NCBI GenBank assembly: GCA_007922305.1
Contig: ML677326.1
Coordinates: 51,835,637 to 51,899,636, forward strand
Reading direction: 5' to 3'
From: Dermatemys mawii
Taxonomy: Eukaryota > Chordata > Testudines > Dermatemydidae
Length of the DNA: 64,000 bases
In this document: positions 25,030 through 35,901 of the stretch, piece after piece
Numbering within the stretch: the first letter of the stretch is position 1
How the letters are laid out: each line of letters opens with the position of its first letter
Notes under the pieces: generated by a model
What the model saw: the letters and a program-made list of their open reading frames with translations, nothing else
Told to the model about the DNA's origin: nothing
Databases searched by the model: none
Translations under genes and position numbers: made by a program

Positions 25030-25500
25030 ACCGCCTGAGATCTTATGCATCCGAATGCCAACACCTGATTGCCTGGATTGTGTCTATTCTTATATCTAGC
25101 CGTTCTGCTGCCATTGCCACTCTGATTCTGAATGAGTGGGAAACAACCTCAACCTCATCAGCCCGCGTCTCAACATGGTAACAAACTGATATTCTGTGAT
25201 GGGACTCCCATCACCATGTATAAAAGGGGGCCTTTCCCCTTTGGCTATGTAACCCTGCAGGCCTTCAAAGCTTGAAATGAGCAGATCCCAAACTCACTAC
25301 CCTGCTGGAGGATCACAGATTCACCCCGCTCGACTTGATCTGTCTTTGACCATTGCAAGTAAATTATCATTCAGTGCTCATGCCACTGTATATCCCGCAG
25401 TTGCAAATCCCTTCCTGTTGAGTCCCTTCAGGACCCAGGTACTAGCTCACTGATACTGAAAGCACCAAAAAATGCTGTCTAGAATGCAGTCCTGAACAAG
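25030..25500 (-). pseudogene. Tyrosine recombinase catalytic domain remnant
   Basis: Near 25137 the minus strand encodes SHSFRIRVAMAAERLD. Its HSFR is the conserved His-x-x-Arg box of tyrosine recombinases, and about 20 residues later 'IRCWHSDA' matches the usual IGRWxSxA block. At about 25480-25440 'FFGAFSISELV' corresponds to the family's FFGAxRxSEL block with the first catalytic Arg replaced by Ser (AGT). The expected nucleophile Tyr after WHSDA is lost to a stop codon, and several other stops and shifts interrupt the tract. Confidence 0.75.
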
Positions 25501-25689
25501 GCTGCATCCTGTCCATTATGACATACATCACCAAGACCCCTAAGTATGTAAATTGTGATGGGATGACAGGAATCCACACTTGGGCCACCGGTACACGACC
25601 ACCCAGCCAGAAACTTTTGAACTAAAAAAAAAAATAAAAACCCACTGCAAGACCAGGATAACCATTTAGCCTAATGATGAATGTAACAG

Positions 25690-25908
25690 CAGAAAGGCGA
25701 TTGAGATTGTGGAGGATGTCAGTTGATGCTTTGCCAATGACAGCATGTACCGCAGCACCTGTTCCTCTGTAATGGGCCATATTGCTGACCAGCCTTCCTG
25801 ATCCTGAAATTGCATGAAATCATTAACACTTCTCTTACAGACTTGACACATGCGTGAAGCAACTGGTCTCTGCACCACGCTGACAACCATTCTATGCCAA
25901 GGTTCCAT
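25690..25908 (-). pseudogene. Tyrosine recombinase N-terminal core-binding (SAM-like) domain
   Basis: The frame contains SVNDFMQFQDQEGWSAIWPI and then EEQVLRYMLSLAKHQLTSST. This matches the phage-integrase SAM-like DNA-binding segment of vertebrate YR retroelements (roughly ...FxxFxxxxG...WPxxxxxxxxYxxxLxxxxLaxSTI). It ends in a stop at 25666, and about 170 bp of degenerate sequence separates it from the catalytic part. Confidence 0.7.
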
Positions 25909-25954
25909 AGCGCTGGTGGCATTTGCCTGGGATCCTGGCTGGCTCCAGCTCCAT

Positions 25955-26290
25955 TAAACCCAGCCCACAAATTTGACCCAGCAGCCTTGCTGGAGTAGTC
26001 CCCCTGGAGGCCATAGACCATTCCACTGCTGCTTGAAGCTAGCCTTCAGGAAAACCCACAAGTCGTCCTCAGGCAACTGGCTGGATAGCCCTGCCCCTGT
26101 ACTCCAAATTCATTCTTGTAGAATTATTGCCTTAATAATTTGGCCAAACTCCACTCTTGACTTTAATCATTACTATTTTATATAAAAGGGATAAGAACCC
26201 TCATTAAACAAACCAGCACATAAATCTGACCCACTGACTTTGCTGAGGTAGTTCAACAGGAGGCCTTAGCCCATTTTAATGCTTGAAGCT
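25955..26290 (-). repeat. Diverged tandem repeat upstream of the recombinase
   Basis: On the minus strand, 26280-26205 ('cagcttcaagca...ggctaaggcctcct...actac') is repeated in diverged form at 26036-25960 ('tagcttcaagca...ggtctatggcctcca...actac'), about 240 bp apart. It lies immediately 5' of the recombinase N-terminus. It may be an internal duplication of the element's coding or leader region. Ngaro elements carry split direct repeats, but I cannot show that this is one. Confidence 0.5.
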
Positions 26291-27967
26291 GGCCCCTTGC
26301 ACCAGCCTGCCTTCTGTCACCCATGCCCTGTTCCAACAGAACCTACCTGCAGGTGGCATTTGTTCTACCCTGTATCCTGTACCTCCCCTTGCCATTGTGG
26401 CAGGAATGTTCTGTATGAGACCCAGACATATATGCTTACATGCCTGAACGTACAGATGCTGCAAAAGCCCCTGTTATAAAGAAATATATGCCTGTGAATG
26501 TATTGTGGATCCACCTGATGCTGCAACAGCAATGGCTATGATGAGATGTATGCCATTGAATGTATCACATGCCCATCCAATTCTATTTAGATATCTAACA
26601 AGGCCAGGCTTCTCTCTGGGTAAGCTTCAGCTGTAACATAAGCATAGCTAAGGAATGCATCCTTAGCAAGATACCTCTCCCATGGCTGTCCCCATGCTGG
26701 AGGAACTTACAGTCAGCATGTATCAGCTGTGCAATACCCTATATCTGCTTACAGGGATTAAGGATCCCCCCAACCCCTGCTGCTCTGACAAGCTGAGTTT
26801 CTGGCTGGCCCAGGCAGTACCACATCATAGATTGTTTTTGTTTTTTGGGGGGGATAAAGTGACAGAGGAACCACTAGTGCCCACAATCCCCACCTTTGCC
26901 ACATTATTTTGGTATGGGACCTGAACCACCTCTTATACCTCTCCCCAAAGCAGAATCAAACACCTGTATAACTGGGAACCTTTACCCTTTGTGGATTTAA
27001 TGCACCCCACCCTCAGTGTTTGCCTAGTCTGCTGCAATCACCTGAGTGGAATATCTTAGATCTGGGCAAGCCATTACACCTTGTGCTGCCTGAAAAGCCG
27101 TGGAAACAACCTCAGATGCAATAACCCTGATTGCTTGTATTAAATCCCAGCTGACTTTCCCATCATCAGATGCAGCCAGCTCACTTGCCTGGGTGAGCAC
27201 TTCACCTTGAGCCCCACTTTCCCAAGCCTGATAGGCTGCCCTTGGTAATAAAAGGCACTATCTCGGGCTCCCCCAGCCTCTTGACCATGTTGCAAGGATC
27301 CTGCCCATCCTGTGTATGGTTTGATTCCTCCCCAGATCCCTGTCCCATGGACACTAACTGGAAGGGAGAAGCAAAATTCCACCCCCCTGCTGTCTTCTGC
27401 CCACAGCAGGTAAAACCAGAAAGCCTGTTCTCTAAACCTCTGTGCATTGCATAGCTATGAAATGGGGCCACACTCTCTGTCCCTGTCCTTGTCTGTATAC
27501 TTGTTGGGACCGAATCTGGCTCCAAGCTGCCTCGCTACTCAACTTCACCTCCCTTTGTGAATTCACTCTGCTATGCCTGCCTCGCCTGGAGAATTAACCC
27601 TCCCCCTATCCCTCCCCACTCTCAATGTTCTGTGTCTGCCTGGAGCAGCCTTGGTCTATGGAAAAAGGAAGGATACAGACCCCTGGCTACTCCTTTTCAA
27701 ACCACGATTTGCCAGGGATGAGTCAGTTACCACCCTACCCTGTTTGCAGCAGTTTTCATCCACCCTCTAATCCCCCAGCAAAAAGCAATGTTCTCTTCAC
27801 TCAGCAAGACCAGCCGAAAATACCAAAAACAAACCCTCTTAAAGGTACAGGGCGGTCAACTGGTCATTCACCACTGCCCTCACCTCAAACCTATATGGAC
27901 ATTTGGCCACATAAAACAAAAAATAAAACAAAAACCCACCAAACAATTTGGCCTGACCGATTTTCAT

Positions 27968-28002
27968 CTTTTTTTTCTTTTTTTTTTTTTTTTAAAAAAA
28001 AG
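27968..28002. repeat. Poly-T followed by poly-A low-complexity run
   Basis: A T-rich run with one C is followed directly by eight or nine A. It marks the left (5') neighbourhood of the YR element. The open plus-strand frames running into it are low-complexity and antisense to the element. Confidence 0.7.
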
Positions 28003-28350
28003 CCAATAAGTGGAATAGCAGCAGTGTTTCATGTGAGGGGGACTGACAGATGCATTTGGGAAAACTGGCACAGTTTCTGATCAGACCAACGTTATTGGAA
28101 TCTTACTTTCCTAAAATATCTTAATCCACAAGTGGATTTAGTTGAATTGAACAATAAAACCACACATTTTGAATGACTGCAAAAATCTGTTTGGTGTAAA
28201 TATATTACAGTACACCTAAGTATTAGAGAATGGAAACCAATGTAAAATGAAATCCCAAGGTTCAAGAAGTTGTCAGATTCAGGTGGAAACCAAATAAATT
28301 CACAGAACAATGATCTGACAGCAGGTGCTCAGATACCACAGTGATAATAT

Positions 28351-28423
28351 AGGCTTGATCCAAAGCCCATAAAAGCTACTGAAAAGAAACCTATTGACTT
28401 CAATGAGCTTTGAATCAGGACCT
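28351..28423. repeat. Foldback interspersed repeat
   Basis: Left arm 'aggcttgatccaaagccc' and right arm 'gagctttgaatcaggacct' are inverted repeats around 'ctattgacttcaatgagc'. This is a small palindromic repeat I recognise from turtle DNA. Confidence 0.6.
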
Positions 28424-28504
28424 ATAAGAAAATAGATTTGATAGATGCTATATAAAAATGTCTCACCACCATGCCATCTAAGCACTGACAATTGTGTTCA
28501 AAGT

Positions 28505-28615
28505 CATATTATTTATTATTTGTATTATGGCAGCATACAGAGGCAGCAATCGGGGATCAGACAATGACAAAAGTTTACAATCTCTTCAAAAGAGTTTACT
28601 ACTTAAAATGCAACA
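28505..28615 (-). mobile_element. L2/CR1-type 3' tail fragment (minus orientation)
   Basis: 'ttatttattatttgtatta' followed by 'cagcatacagaggcagcaatcgg' and later 'tttacaatctcttc' is the reverse complement of the same tail family seen at 18.3 and 49.4 kb. Confidence 0.55.
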
Positions 28616-31146
28616 TTAGCTGATAATGTCCTTTACTGGATTGACAAAAAATAAAAATGGCAAGCTCCCAATGGTTATACATTCTACATCAGGTCTTAGG
28701 AAGGTAAAACAACACTATTAAAACATAGTAGGGGGTATTGGTTCAGGCTTCGTAATTAAATTCAGAACTACGTAGAAAGTCAGAGGCATACTTTTTTTGC
28801 TCTCTCACTAATCATTCTGTCTGAATTACAAAATAATAAACAATATTATTTACAAAAATAAAAAACTAGCAGGCTAAAAAGCAAAAGATCAATCAATACA
28901 CAGGACAACTGAGAGGAAATATGCTTAAGTTATATAACCAACAGGTCACTAACAGCTTCTTAAGTTTACTTGGTTGTATATTCTGAGGCTACTGGACAAA
29001 TTTTATTACCTCTTCCAATTCCCATACACAAGTATCTCAGAAAACTGTGATTTTCAGCTGCTTGTTGCTGTAGTGTGCAATTTTGTGAGGGTTACTTATG
29101 AAAACATACCTTTCAAATACAAGGGTGCATACAATGAAGTAACAATTCAGAAGTTGTTTTTGCATAGTAGAGAGGTTACATGTATTACTCTACAGAGGAA
29201 TCAAGAACACAAACGATTCAAGCACTAGGGATACAAGTAAGGACACAGCAAAGATTTTAGTAAAACATATTAGCCAATGAGAACTACAGCTGCCTGAAGC
29301 TGCTCAAGAGAATGAAGATTGTCAAACAAGCCTCTCTAGGCTTGCTTAGCAGAGCTTGTGAGCTCATTACTATTCTCCAGGTAGAACTGGATGAAAGTGA
29401 AAGCGGAACAGTGCCAATTCAGTACTTATATAATTGATCCATTTGTTTACTCAGAGAGTCTGACCAGTCAAGAAATTATTTAGGAACCCATAACAGACAT
29501 TTAAAGTGGATTTTTTTTTGTTGGTCTTAGAAATTTTTCAGTTGACTTTAACTGAGCTCTCCCTCTCTCATATGCTTGAGAATATTCAGCATGTATTTGG
29601 CAAGAGAGTTACAACATAGGATTTTTCCATGGCTTCATGGTTCTACGGGGAACTAATTTATTTTTAAAAAATTCAGAGAAAAAGAGAGATACAGAGAATA
29701 TGAACTGAATTAATAGGTGGATTCTGCTAACTCCAAAATGAGTCCCCCAAGTAAAGTAAGTATTTTGATATTCTGGTTTGTCTCCATTTTCAGGGATCTC
29801 CAACTTTATGAATGATACAGAAGATTAGAGAATTCGAAGATAGTAGAAGGGAGAGAGAATATAACAAAGACAAGGAAAAGGAGAAGGAAATGGGTAAAAA
29901 AAAGAGAGAGGAATGGAGGAGAAGAAAGCATTGATATCAGGAGCAGGAATAGGAAAAGTAAGTAAAATGAGACGTATAAAAAAGCAGATGAAGTGGAGCT
30001 AAGGGGAGGAAAAGAAAAACTGAAAGAGTGGAGGAAAGGCAAAGAAGTTTGGCTCAATTATGAATATGGGCATATGATGAAAAAATGAGAAATAGTAAAA
30101 TTATAAGAAACATTCACAAAGTAAGAGGGCAAAACCTGGAAAGCAGTATCACCAAAAGAGATACAGGGAACAATGGCAGACAGCAAATTATTCCATGAGT
30201 TTGCAACCCAACATGGTCTTAATGGAGTCCTATGTAGTTTTCTGTTTAACATGTAGAACTTCGAACTTTTAAATTGTGCCACATTCTGGCTTGAGCCATC
30301 TTTTAAGAAAACATAGGGAACTCGCCTCTGGAGGCTCTGAATAAAACTCTGAAAAAAATAAGTATAAAGTGGCCATATTCCATTAGCAGAAGAATGGATT
30401 AGACTAGTTAATAGGGTTTCATCCTCTTCTCTCCTTACTCTATGAAAATGGGGGATAGGGAAAGAGTGTAAAGAAAAGGAAATTAATGAAAAACAGGAAC
30501 TAAAGAAAAGTAAAAATGGCCTGGGCTCAAGAAAAAAAATAGACAGAAACATGGAGCACACAAAAAAATAACAACAATTTTAAAAAATAAAATACAACTA
30601 TCCAGATCATCCAGAATGAGTATTAGTATAATTCCACTCCCATTAATATCAACAGCAAGACTGCCATGGACTTTAATTAGGCCAATGCTGAGAGGTTTTG
30701 AAAATCCTACCCTTATCTTTTCTCACCCACCAATCCTTTCTATCTCTGTTCATTTTTGTTCCTGGTCCTCAGACTACTTCTAATTAGCTAATAAAATACT
30801 AGTTTAATCTAAAGGATGCTGAGGACAGGGTCAATGGATTACCAATCCCAGGACTGGGAGGCTGCAAAAGACTCCTCACCACTTCCTTCTTAACTCTACT
30901 CATTTATTCCCCCTTTATAGCTATTCCAGAAAGAGAGTGTCAAGTCTCCCTGATCCATGATGTCATGACACCTTTGTGTATGCAGTGCCAGATCGACACT
31001 TTAGAAGGTTAATGCATACAAGGTTGTTTCTACACACTATGGAAGAATACTGGTCCTAAGAATTCTATTGAGAACTGATTTCACAGGATTTAGACATATG
31101 CATGACACACTAGTCTCATGTTTTAGAGAGAGAGAATACTTACTTA
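28616..31146. other. Non-coding stretch with a 240-bp polypurine tract
   Basis: No gene was recognised. From about 29815 to 30057 the plus strand is almost all A and G ('gagaaggaaatgggtaaa', 'ggaggaaaagaaaaac'). The tract gives long minus-strand open frames (29806-30057 and 30058-30561, the latter 167 codons). These are rich in F, L and S, lack a domain, and are most simply explained by the purine bias and the AT-rich DNA beside it. Confidence 0.55.
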
Positions 31147-31341
31147 GCCCTGGTCTATGCTATGAGGGTAGTTTGAATTTAGCCACATTCAGTCAATTTT
31201 ATAAGCAATGCATCTACACAACCAACCCTGTTCCGTTGACCTAAAGGGCTCTAAAAATCGACTGCTGTACTCCTTCCCAGCGAGAGGAGTAGCGCTAAAA
31301 TTGACCTTGCTGGGTCGAATTTGTGGTAGTGCAGGTGCAAT

Positions 31342-31787
31342 TTGACAGTATTGGCCTCCAGGAGCTATCCCAGAAAGTGCTCCACTGTGACCATTCTGGA
31401 CAGCACTTTCAACTCCAATGCACTAGCCAGATACACAGGAAAAGCCCTGGGAAATTTTGAATTTCATTTGCTCTTTGATCAGCATGGCAAGCTCAGCAGA
31501 ACAGGTGACCATGCAGTTCCAGAATGGCAAATGAGCTCCAGCATGGACCAAATGGGAGACACTGAAGAAATGCTAAAATATATGACAAAATTGCCCAGGG
31601 CATAGTGGAGAGATGCAGCAACAGGGACACACAGCAGTGCTGCGGGAAAGTTAAGGAGCTCAGGCAAACCTACCAAAACACAAAGGATGCAAAGTGTCTC
31701 TCCATGTCAGAGCCCTGTACATACCGCTTCTATGAACAGCTACATAACATTCCAGGAGGGGACCCACTACTGTCCATGGACATCTGA
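31342..31787 (+). pseudogene. Harbinger Myb/SANT-like DNA-binding protein remnant
   Basis: Two frames cover it. The first (to 31605) contains EWQMSSSMDQMGDTEEML, the decayed start of a Myb/SANT-like domain (W...W..E...L). The second (31605-31787) contains CCGKVKELRQTYQNTK and then CTYRFYEQLHNIPGG, matching the third helix and tail of the Myb_DNA-bind_4-type domain (C..K.K.LR..Y...K...FY..L..I.GG). Part of the domain between them is deleted, and the frame shifts at the TAG near 31603. In active Harbinger elements this partner protein carries the transposase to the nucleus and binds DNA. Confidence 0.7.
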
Positions 31788-32848
31788 AAGGGCGGAGTCT
31801 CACACAACAGGGAGGAGGATTTTGTAGATGAGGAAGAGGAGGAGGACAATGAGCAACAAGGAAGCAGAGAATCCATTCTCCCTGGCAGCCAGGACCTTTT
31901 CATCACCAAGAAGAGTCTCCCTTTTCTTCTCAGAAATGTATCTTCTTATCTACTCTCCCTTTCTATTCCCTCGCAGGTGCAAATGTTTCTACTCTTCCCC
32001 TACCATGTCCATCCCAGAGATTATTGCCGATTAGAAGGCAAAAAACCCTGCACTTGCGATGACTTGTTTTCCAAACCCATGCATTCCTTCCACACTGATA
32101 GGGCACAGATGAATGCATGGAGATATACAGTGACAGAGCCCAGGAAAACATACAATGAGTGCGATGAAAAGAGGCAGAGGCGATGCTGAGGCTAATGGGG
32201 GAGAAAACGGACATGCTCAGGCATCCGGTGGTGCTGCAGGAAAGGTGACAAGAGCACAGACCACTGCTGCATCCACTGTATAACTACCTGTCCCAAATTC
32301 CATATACTCCTCACCCAGATACCCAAGAATGTGGGGTGGTGCGGGGGAGTTCCGGACAGCCAGCAGTCCACTCCAGAGGATGGCCCAAGTAATAGAAGGC
32401 TGCCATTCAAACAATTTTGATTTGTAGTGTGGCTATAATAAGCAATGTGGCCTTGCCCTTCCCTCCTCCCCTACCTCACCTGGGCTACCTTGTCAGTTAT
32501 CTCACTTTTTTAAAAAAATTAATAAAGAAAGAATGCATGGCTTTAAAACAATAGTGACTTTATTTCCTTTGCCATCTGTGATCAAGGGGAGAAGGTGGTT
32601 GGCTTACAGGGAATTAAAATCAACCAAGGGGGTGGGTTTGCATCAACGAGAAATACACACAACTGTCACACCACAGCCTGGCCAGTCATGAAATTGGTTA
32701 TCAAAGCCTTTGTGATGAGTAGTGCTCTTCTAATAACCCTGGTGTCTGAATTCTCAACCTGCCATAAACATTTCCCCCTTACTCTCTCAGACATTAGGGG
32801 GCACACAGCAAGCAGCAATAACATGGGGAATGTTGGTTGTGCTGAGGT

Positions 32849-33896
32849 CTAATTGAGCCTGCAAATAGCACCAGCGAGCTTTGAAATGTCCAAGGGCACA
32901 TTCAACACCATTCTGCACTTGCTCAGCCTACAGTTGAACTGCTTCTTACTACTGTCTGGACTGCCCCTGCCCGTGTATGGCTTCATGAGCCATGGGAGAA
33001 AAAGGTAGCTTGGGTTTCCAAGGATAACTATTGGCATTTCAACATCCCCAACAGTAATTTTATGGCCTGGGAAGTAAGTCTCTTTTTGCAGTTGTTCAAA
33101 CAGCCTGGAGTTCCTAAAGGTACAAGGGTCATGCACCTTTCCCGGCCATCCCACGCTGATGTCAGTGAAACATCCCTTGTCATCCACCAGTGCTTGCAGC
33201 ACCATTGAGAAGTATCCCTTGCGTTTTATGTACTGGTTGGCAAGGTGGTCCGGTGCCAAGATAAGGATATGCATTCCATCTATCACCCCACCACAGTTAA
33301 GGAACTCCGTTGCAGCAAAGCCATCCAGAACTCACATTTCCCAGAGTCACTGCCCTTGCTAGCAAGTGGTTAGAGATTCCCTTGGCTATTTGGATCACCT
33401 CAGTCCCCACAGTAGACTTGCCCACTCAAAATTGATTCATGATTGACCTGTAGCGGTCAGGTGTTGCAAGCTTCCACAGGGCTATCACCACTTGCTTCTC
33501 AACTGTAAGGGCAGCTCTTATCTTGGTGTTCCTGTGCTTCAAGGTGACGGAAAGCAATTCATAAAGTTGCAGGAAAGTGGCCTTATGCTTGTGAAAGTTT
33601 CATAGCCACTGGGAATCATCCCATACCTGCAACACTATGTGGTCTCACCAGTCTCACCAGGTGCTTATTTGATGGGCCCAGAATTGGCTTTCCACTATAT
33701 TAATCTGCCCCACTGCCACTATGATGTCCCAATTGCCACATCCCGTGTACAGGGAAGTCTGTATCCATGTCTTCCTCACAATCTTCCTTGTGTTGGCATC
33801 TCCTAGCAGGTTCTGCACATACTGCAGGATAATGCACAGGGTATTTGCAATGCTCACAACAGAAGCAGTGAGCTGGAGGGGCTCCATGCTTACCAT
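32849..33896 (-). pseudogene. Harbinger (HARBI1-like) DDE transposase, frameshifted
   Basis: Minus-strand segments in order: an N-terminal part (33896-33654), a helix-turn-helix-like part at about 33520-33420 broken by stops, and the catalytic domain from about 33340. The catalytic domain shows VIDGMHI (first Asp, near 33279), then APDHLANQYIKRKGYFSM, then GWPGKVHDPCTF (second Asp), then GDVEMPIVILGNPSYLFLPW. The third acidic residue (Glu, codon at 32901-32903) survives but has been moved to another frame by a one-base shift just upstream, so the open frame ends with unrelated residues. The HARBI1 family's D-D-E nuclease cuts and pastes the element at TTA-like sites. Confidence 0.85.
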
Positions 33897-34262
33897 GCTA
33901 TGGCATCTGCACGAGTAACCAGGAAAAAAAGGATAAAATTATTTTCTGCCGTTGCTTTCATGGAAGGAGGGAGGCAGGGGAGACCGACAACATGTACCCA
34001 GAACCACCTGTGACAATGTTTTTGCCCCATTAAGCACTGGGGGCTTAACCCAGAATTCCAACAGGCAGCGGAGACCGCAGGGATTGTGGGATAACTCCTA
34101 CAGTGCACCGCTTCGTGAGTCAATGCTAGCCATGGTATTGAGGACACACTCCACCAATTTAATGCACTTAGTGGGGACATACACAATCGACTGTATAAAA
34201 TTGCTTTCTAAAGATAGACTTCTATAAATTTAATATAATTTCATAGAATAGATATACCTTTA

Positions 34263-34742
34263 GTTTGGGCCCCAGAACCACATGAAGAGATATAGAGAAT
34301 GATACCTGTCCCACTTCTGACAAAGACATTGAGTGGAGGTGTTAATGGCAACTTTTATACTTAGGTTACCCTTTTCCACCTTTTCTTCTATTTGTAGAAT
34401 AAAAATATAGTTTGGGATTTGAAGCTATAATGACAGACTAAGACTAGCATCAGTCCATAATCCTCAGGTTCTACAGCTGCTGGTCTCACCTTATTTCGTG
34501 CGAGAACTATTGAGTGGGAAGTCCTTCTGAAAATATTTCTGTGTTCGTGGTTTTAATAGCTTCTGAGTGCATTATGGTGTTTTTTCCTTTGCATTTTCTG
34601 TATGATTTTGTAAACCTAGAATAGATTTCTCCCTCAGAAAAATCAAAGAAATATTTTTAAAACTATTTTGTTTCATATGGAAGTAAAAAAAAAAAGTGAA
34701 TCACACACAAAGACAAAAATGAATATTCTGTAGGGTAATTAT
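34263..34742. other. AT-rich spacer
   Basis: Nothing recognised between the Harbinger transposon and the SINE cluster. Confidence 0.5.
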
Positions 34743-35580
34743 TTGAACTTGGCTGTCTCACTCCTGGTGAGTGTCCTAACCATTAAGCTATAGAGTCATT
34801 CTCTCTCTTGCTCAATGACTACTCCAGTATTTTATACAAAGTAGAACAGCTTCAACAGGAAAAAAAATGAGATAGCTCCACCCCAGAATAGCCCATAGAC
34901 TTGTACTTATGCAACTCACATAGAAGGGGAAGAGTCAAGATCAGAGAGACAAACCTGGCTCTCCCACATCCAAGCTGAGTGTCCTAACTATGGGGTTACT
35001 GGGTATAAGTGTGCCAAGGGCACGTTTTGTGAATGGCACATAGATCTCCCTTTTGACAGGAACATATCTGTTTTGATTAAACCTTCGTTAGGAAGATTTT
35101 TCAGGTCCAGGAAATTTTCTGGTTAAAGTAAGAGAGAAATAGCAAGAGATCCCAGAACAAACAGCCTCCCAGCATTTAGGGCAGTCATCTGAGATGTAGG
35201 AAATGCAGTTACTTGAGCCTGAATCAAAACCCTGAACATAAAAACCCCAACCACAGGCTTATTGAATCAGTCAGTCTCTCTTTGTCTCTGTCCAATGACA
35301 GTTTAATTATTTACACAAAGTGGAACAGCTCCCAGAGGAGACATTGAGAGAAACAGACTCTGTTGTCAGGATACTCATCTAAGATGAGGGAGAGCAAGAT
35401 TCAATCTCCTATTCTGCCTCATTTGGAGCAGGAACTTGAATCTTGTTCTCCCATGGAGAGCATCCTAAACAGCCGAGCTACTTCCTGTTCTGAGTGTGGG
35501 CTGGTTCTCTTTATCCCTCTTTCTCCAGAAAACATGTTGAAAGTATTCAGCCTGACTGGGACCAGGACAAAATTTTGTCT
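34743..35580. mobile_element. Cluster of tRNA-derived SINE copies in alternating orientation
   Basis: On the minus strand at 34795-34743 there is an A-box-like TAGCTTAATGGTTAG and, about 35 bases later, a B-box-like AAGTTCAAAT, the pol III promoter pair of a tRNA head. Similar heads occur at about 35010-34955 (minus), 35172-35225 (plus), 35364-35410 (plus, with AGATTCAATCTCC) and 35475-35429 (minus). Between heads the same body recurs: 'acaaagt.gaacagct' at about 34838 and 35318. The last two heads face each other. I recall such head-to-head tRNA-like units from turtle and bird repeats. None can be a functional tRNA because the acceptor and anticodon stems are not preserved. Confidence 0.65.
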
Positions 35581-35901
35581 TGGCAAGCTCTAGTAACAAT
35601 ATTGTTTTTCAAATAGAGGAGTGCTTCTAGGGAGCTTCTCCCTTGCAGACTGAACACCGATGCTTGCTAATTGCAAGTTATGCACATGTTTAAACAAGTG
35701 ATGGTCTTAATCAGAAACTTTAAGCCTACTTATCTTTTACATACATATATATTCTGTGGCAGCTATTGGGGAAGCACTTGAAAGAAAAGAAAAAAAAAAC
35801 TTCTCCTTTTAACTTAATGGCTTTCAGTACAGAGCAAGCCACACATGGATTTTGAATGATAACGCTTTCCTATAGTAAAACAGTGTAGTTGGTAAGTCCT
35901 A

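Larger units (their letters stand above)
23895..27965 (-). mobile_element. Decayed Ngaro/DIRS-like tyrosine-recombinase retroelement
   Basis: Read on the minus strand, the order is: a 5' region with a diverged tandem repeat (about 27.9-26.0 kb), a tyrosine recombinase (25.91-25.03 kb), an SGNH/GDSL hydrolase-like domain (24.97-24.63 kb), a 3' untranslated region, and AATAAA at 23938-23933 just before the presumed 3' end. Recombinase followed by hydrolase is the arrangement I recall for Ngaro-type YR retrotransposons of fish, amphibians and reptiles. I could not find a reverse transcriptase or RNase H, so it is either deleted or beyond recognition, and a Crypton-type origin cannot be excluded. 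Many in-frame stops show it is dead. Exact ends are uncertain. Confidence 0.65.
31147..34259. mobile_element. PIF/Harbinger DNA transposon, near full length, inactive
   Basis: About 3.1 kb is bounded by TTA on both sides (31144-31146, 34260-34262), the 3-bp duplication typical of PIF/Harbinger. The ends are diverged inverted repeats ('ggtctatgctatg' left; reverse complement of right 'ggtatatctattctatg'). Subterminal inverted sequence is shared, for example 'gcaattttata' and a 'tcgact' motif. It carries the two genes expected of the superfamily: a Myb/SANT-like protein on the plus strand and a DDE transposase on the minus strand. Both are broken. Small GC-rich frames at about 31.8-32.5 kb are decayed parts of the element and not host genes. 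Confidence 0.85.

Noticed and set aside
27625..28080. 151-codon plus-strand open frame
   Set aside because: It is antisense to the YR element's 5' region and ends in translated poly-T (a run of Phe).
30058..30561. 167-codon minus-strand open frame, the longest in the window
   Set aside because: It lies beside a polypurine tract, is rich in F, S and L, has no domain, and I see no splice or initiation context. It is best explained by base bias.
31827..32414. Overlapping frames between the two Harbinger genes as separate genes
   Set aside because: They lie inside the transposon, are open on both strands, and look like decayed C-terminal and spacer sequence of its ORFs.
34743..34795. A functional tRNA gene on the minus strand
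   Set aside because: A- and B-box-like motifs exist, but the acceptor, anticodon and T stems do not pair, and similar heads recur nearby. It is a SINE.
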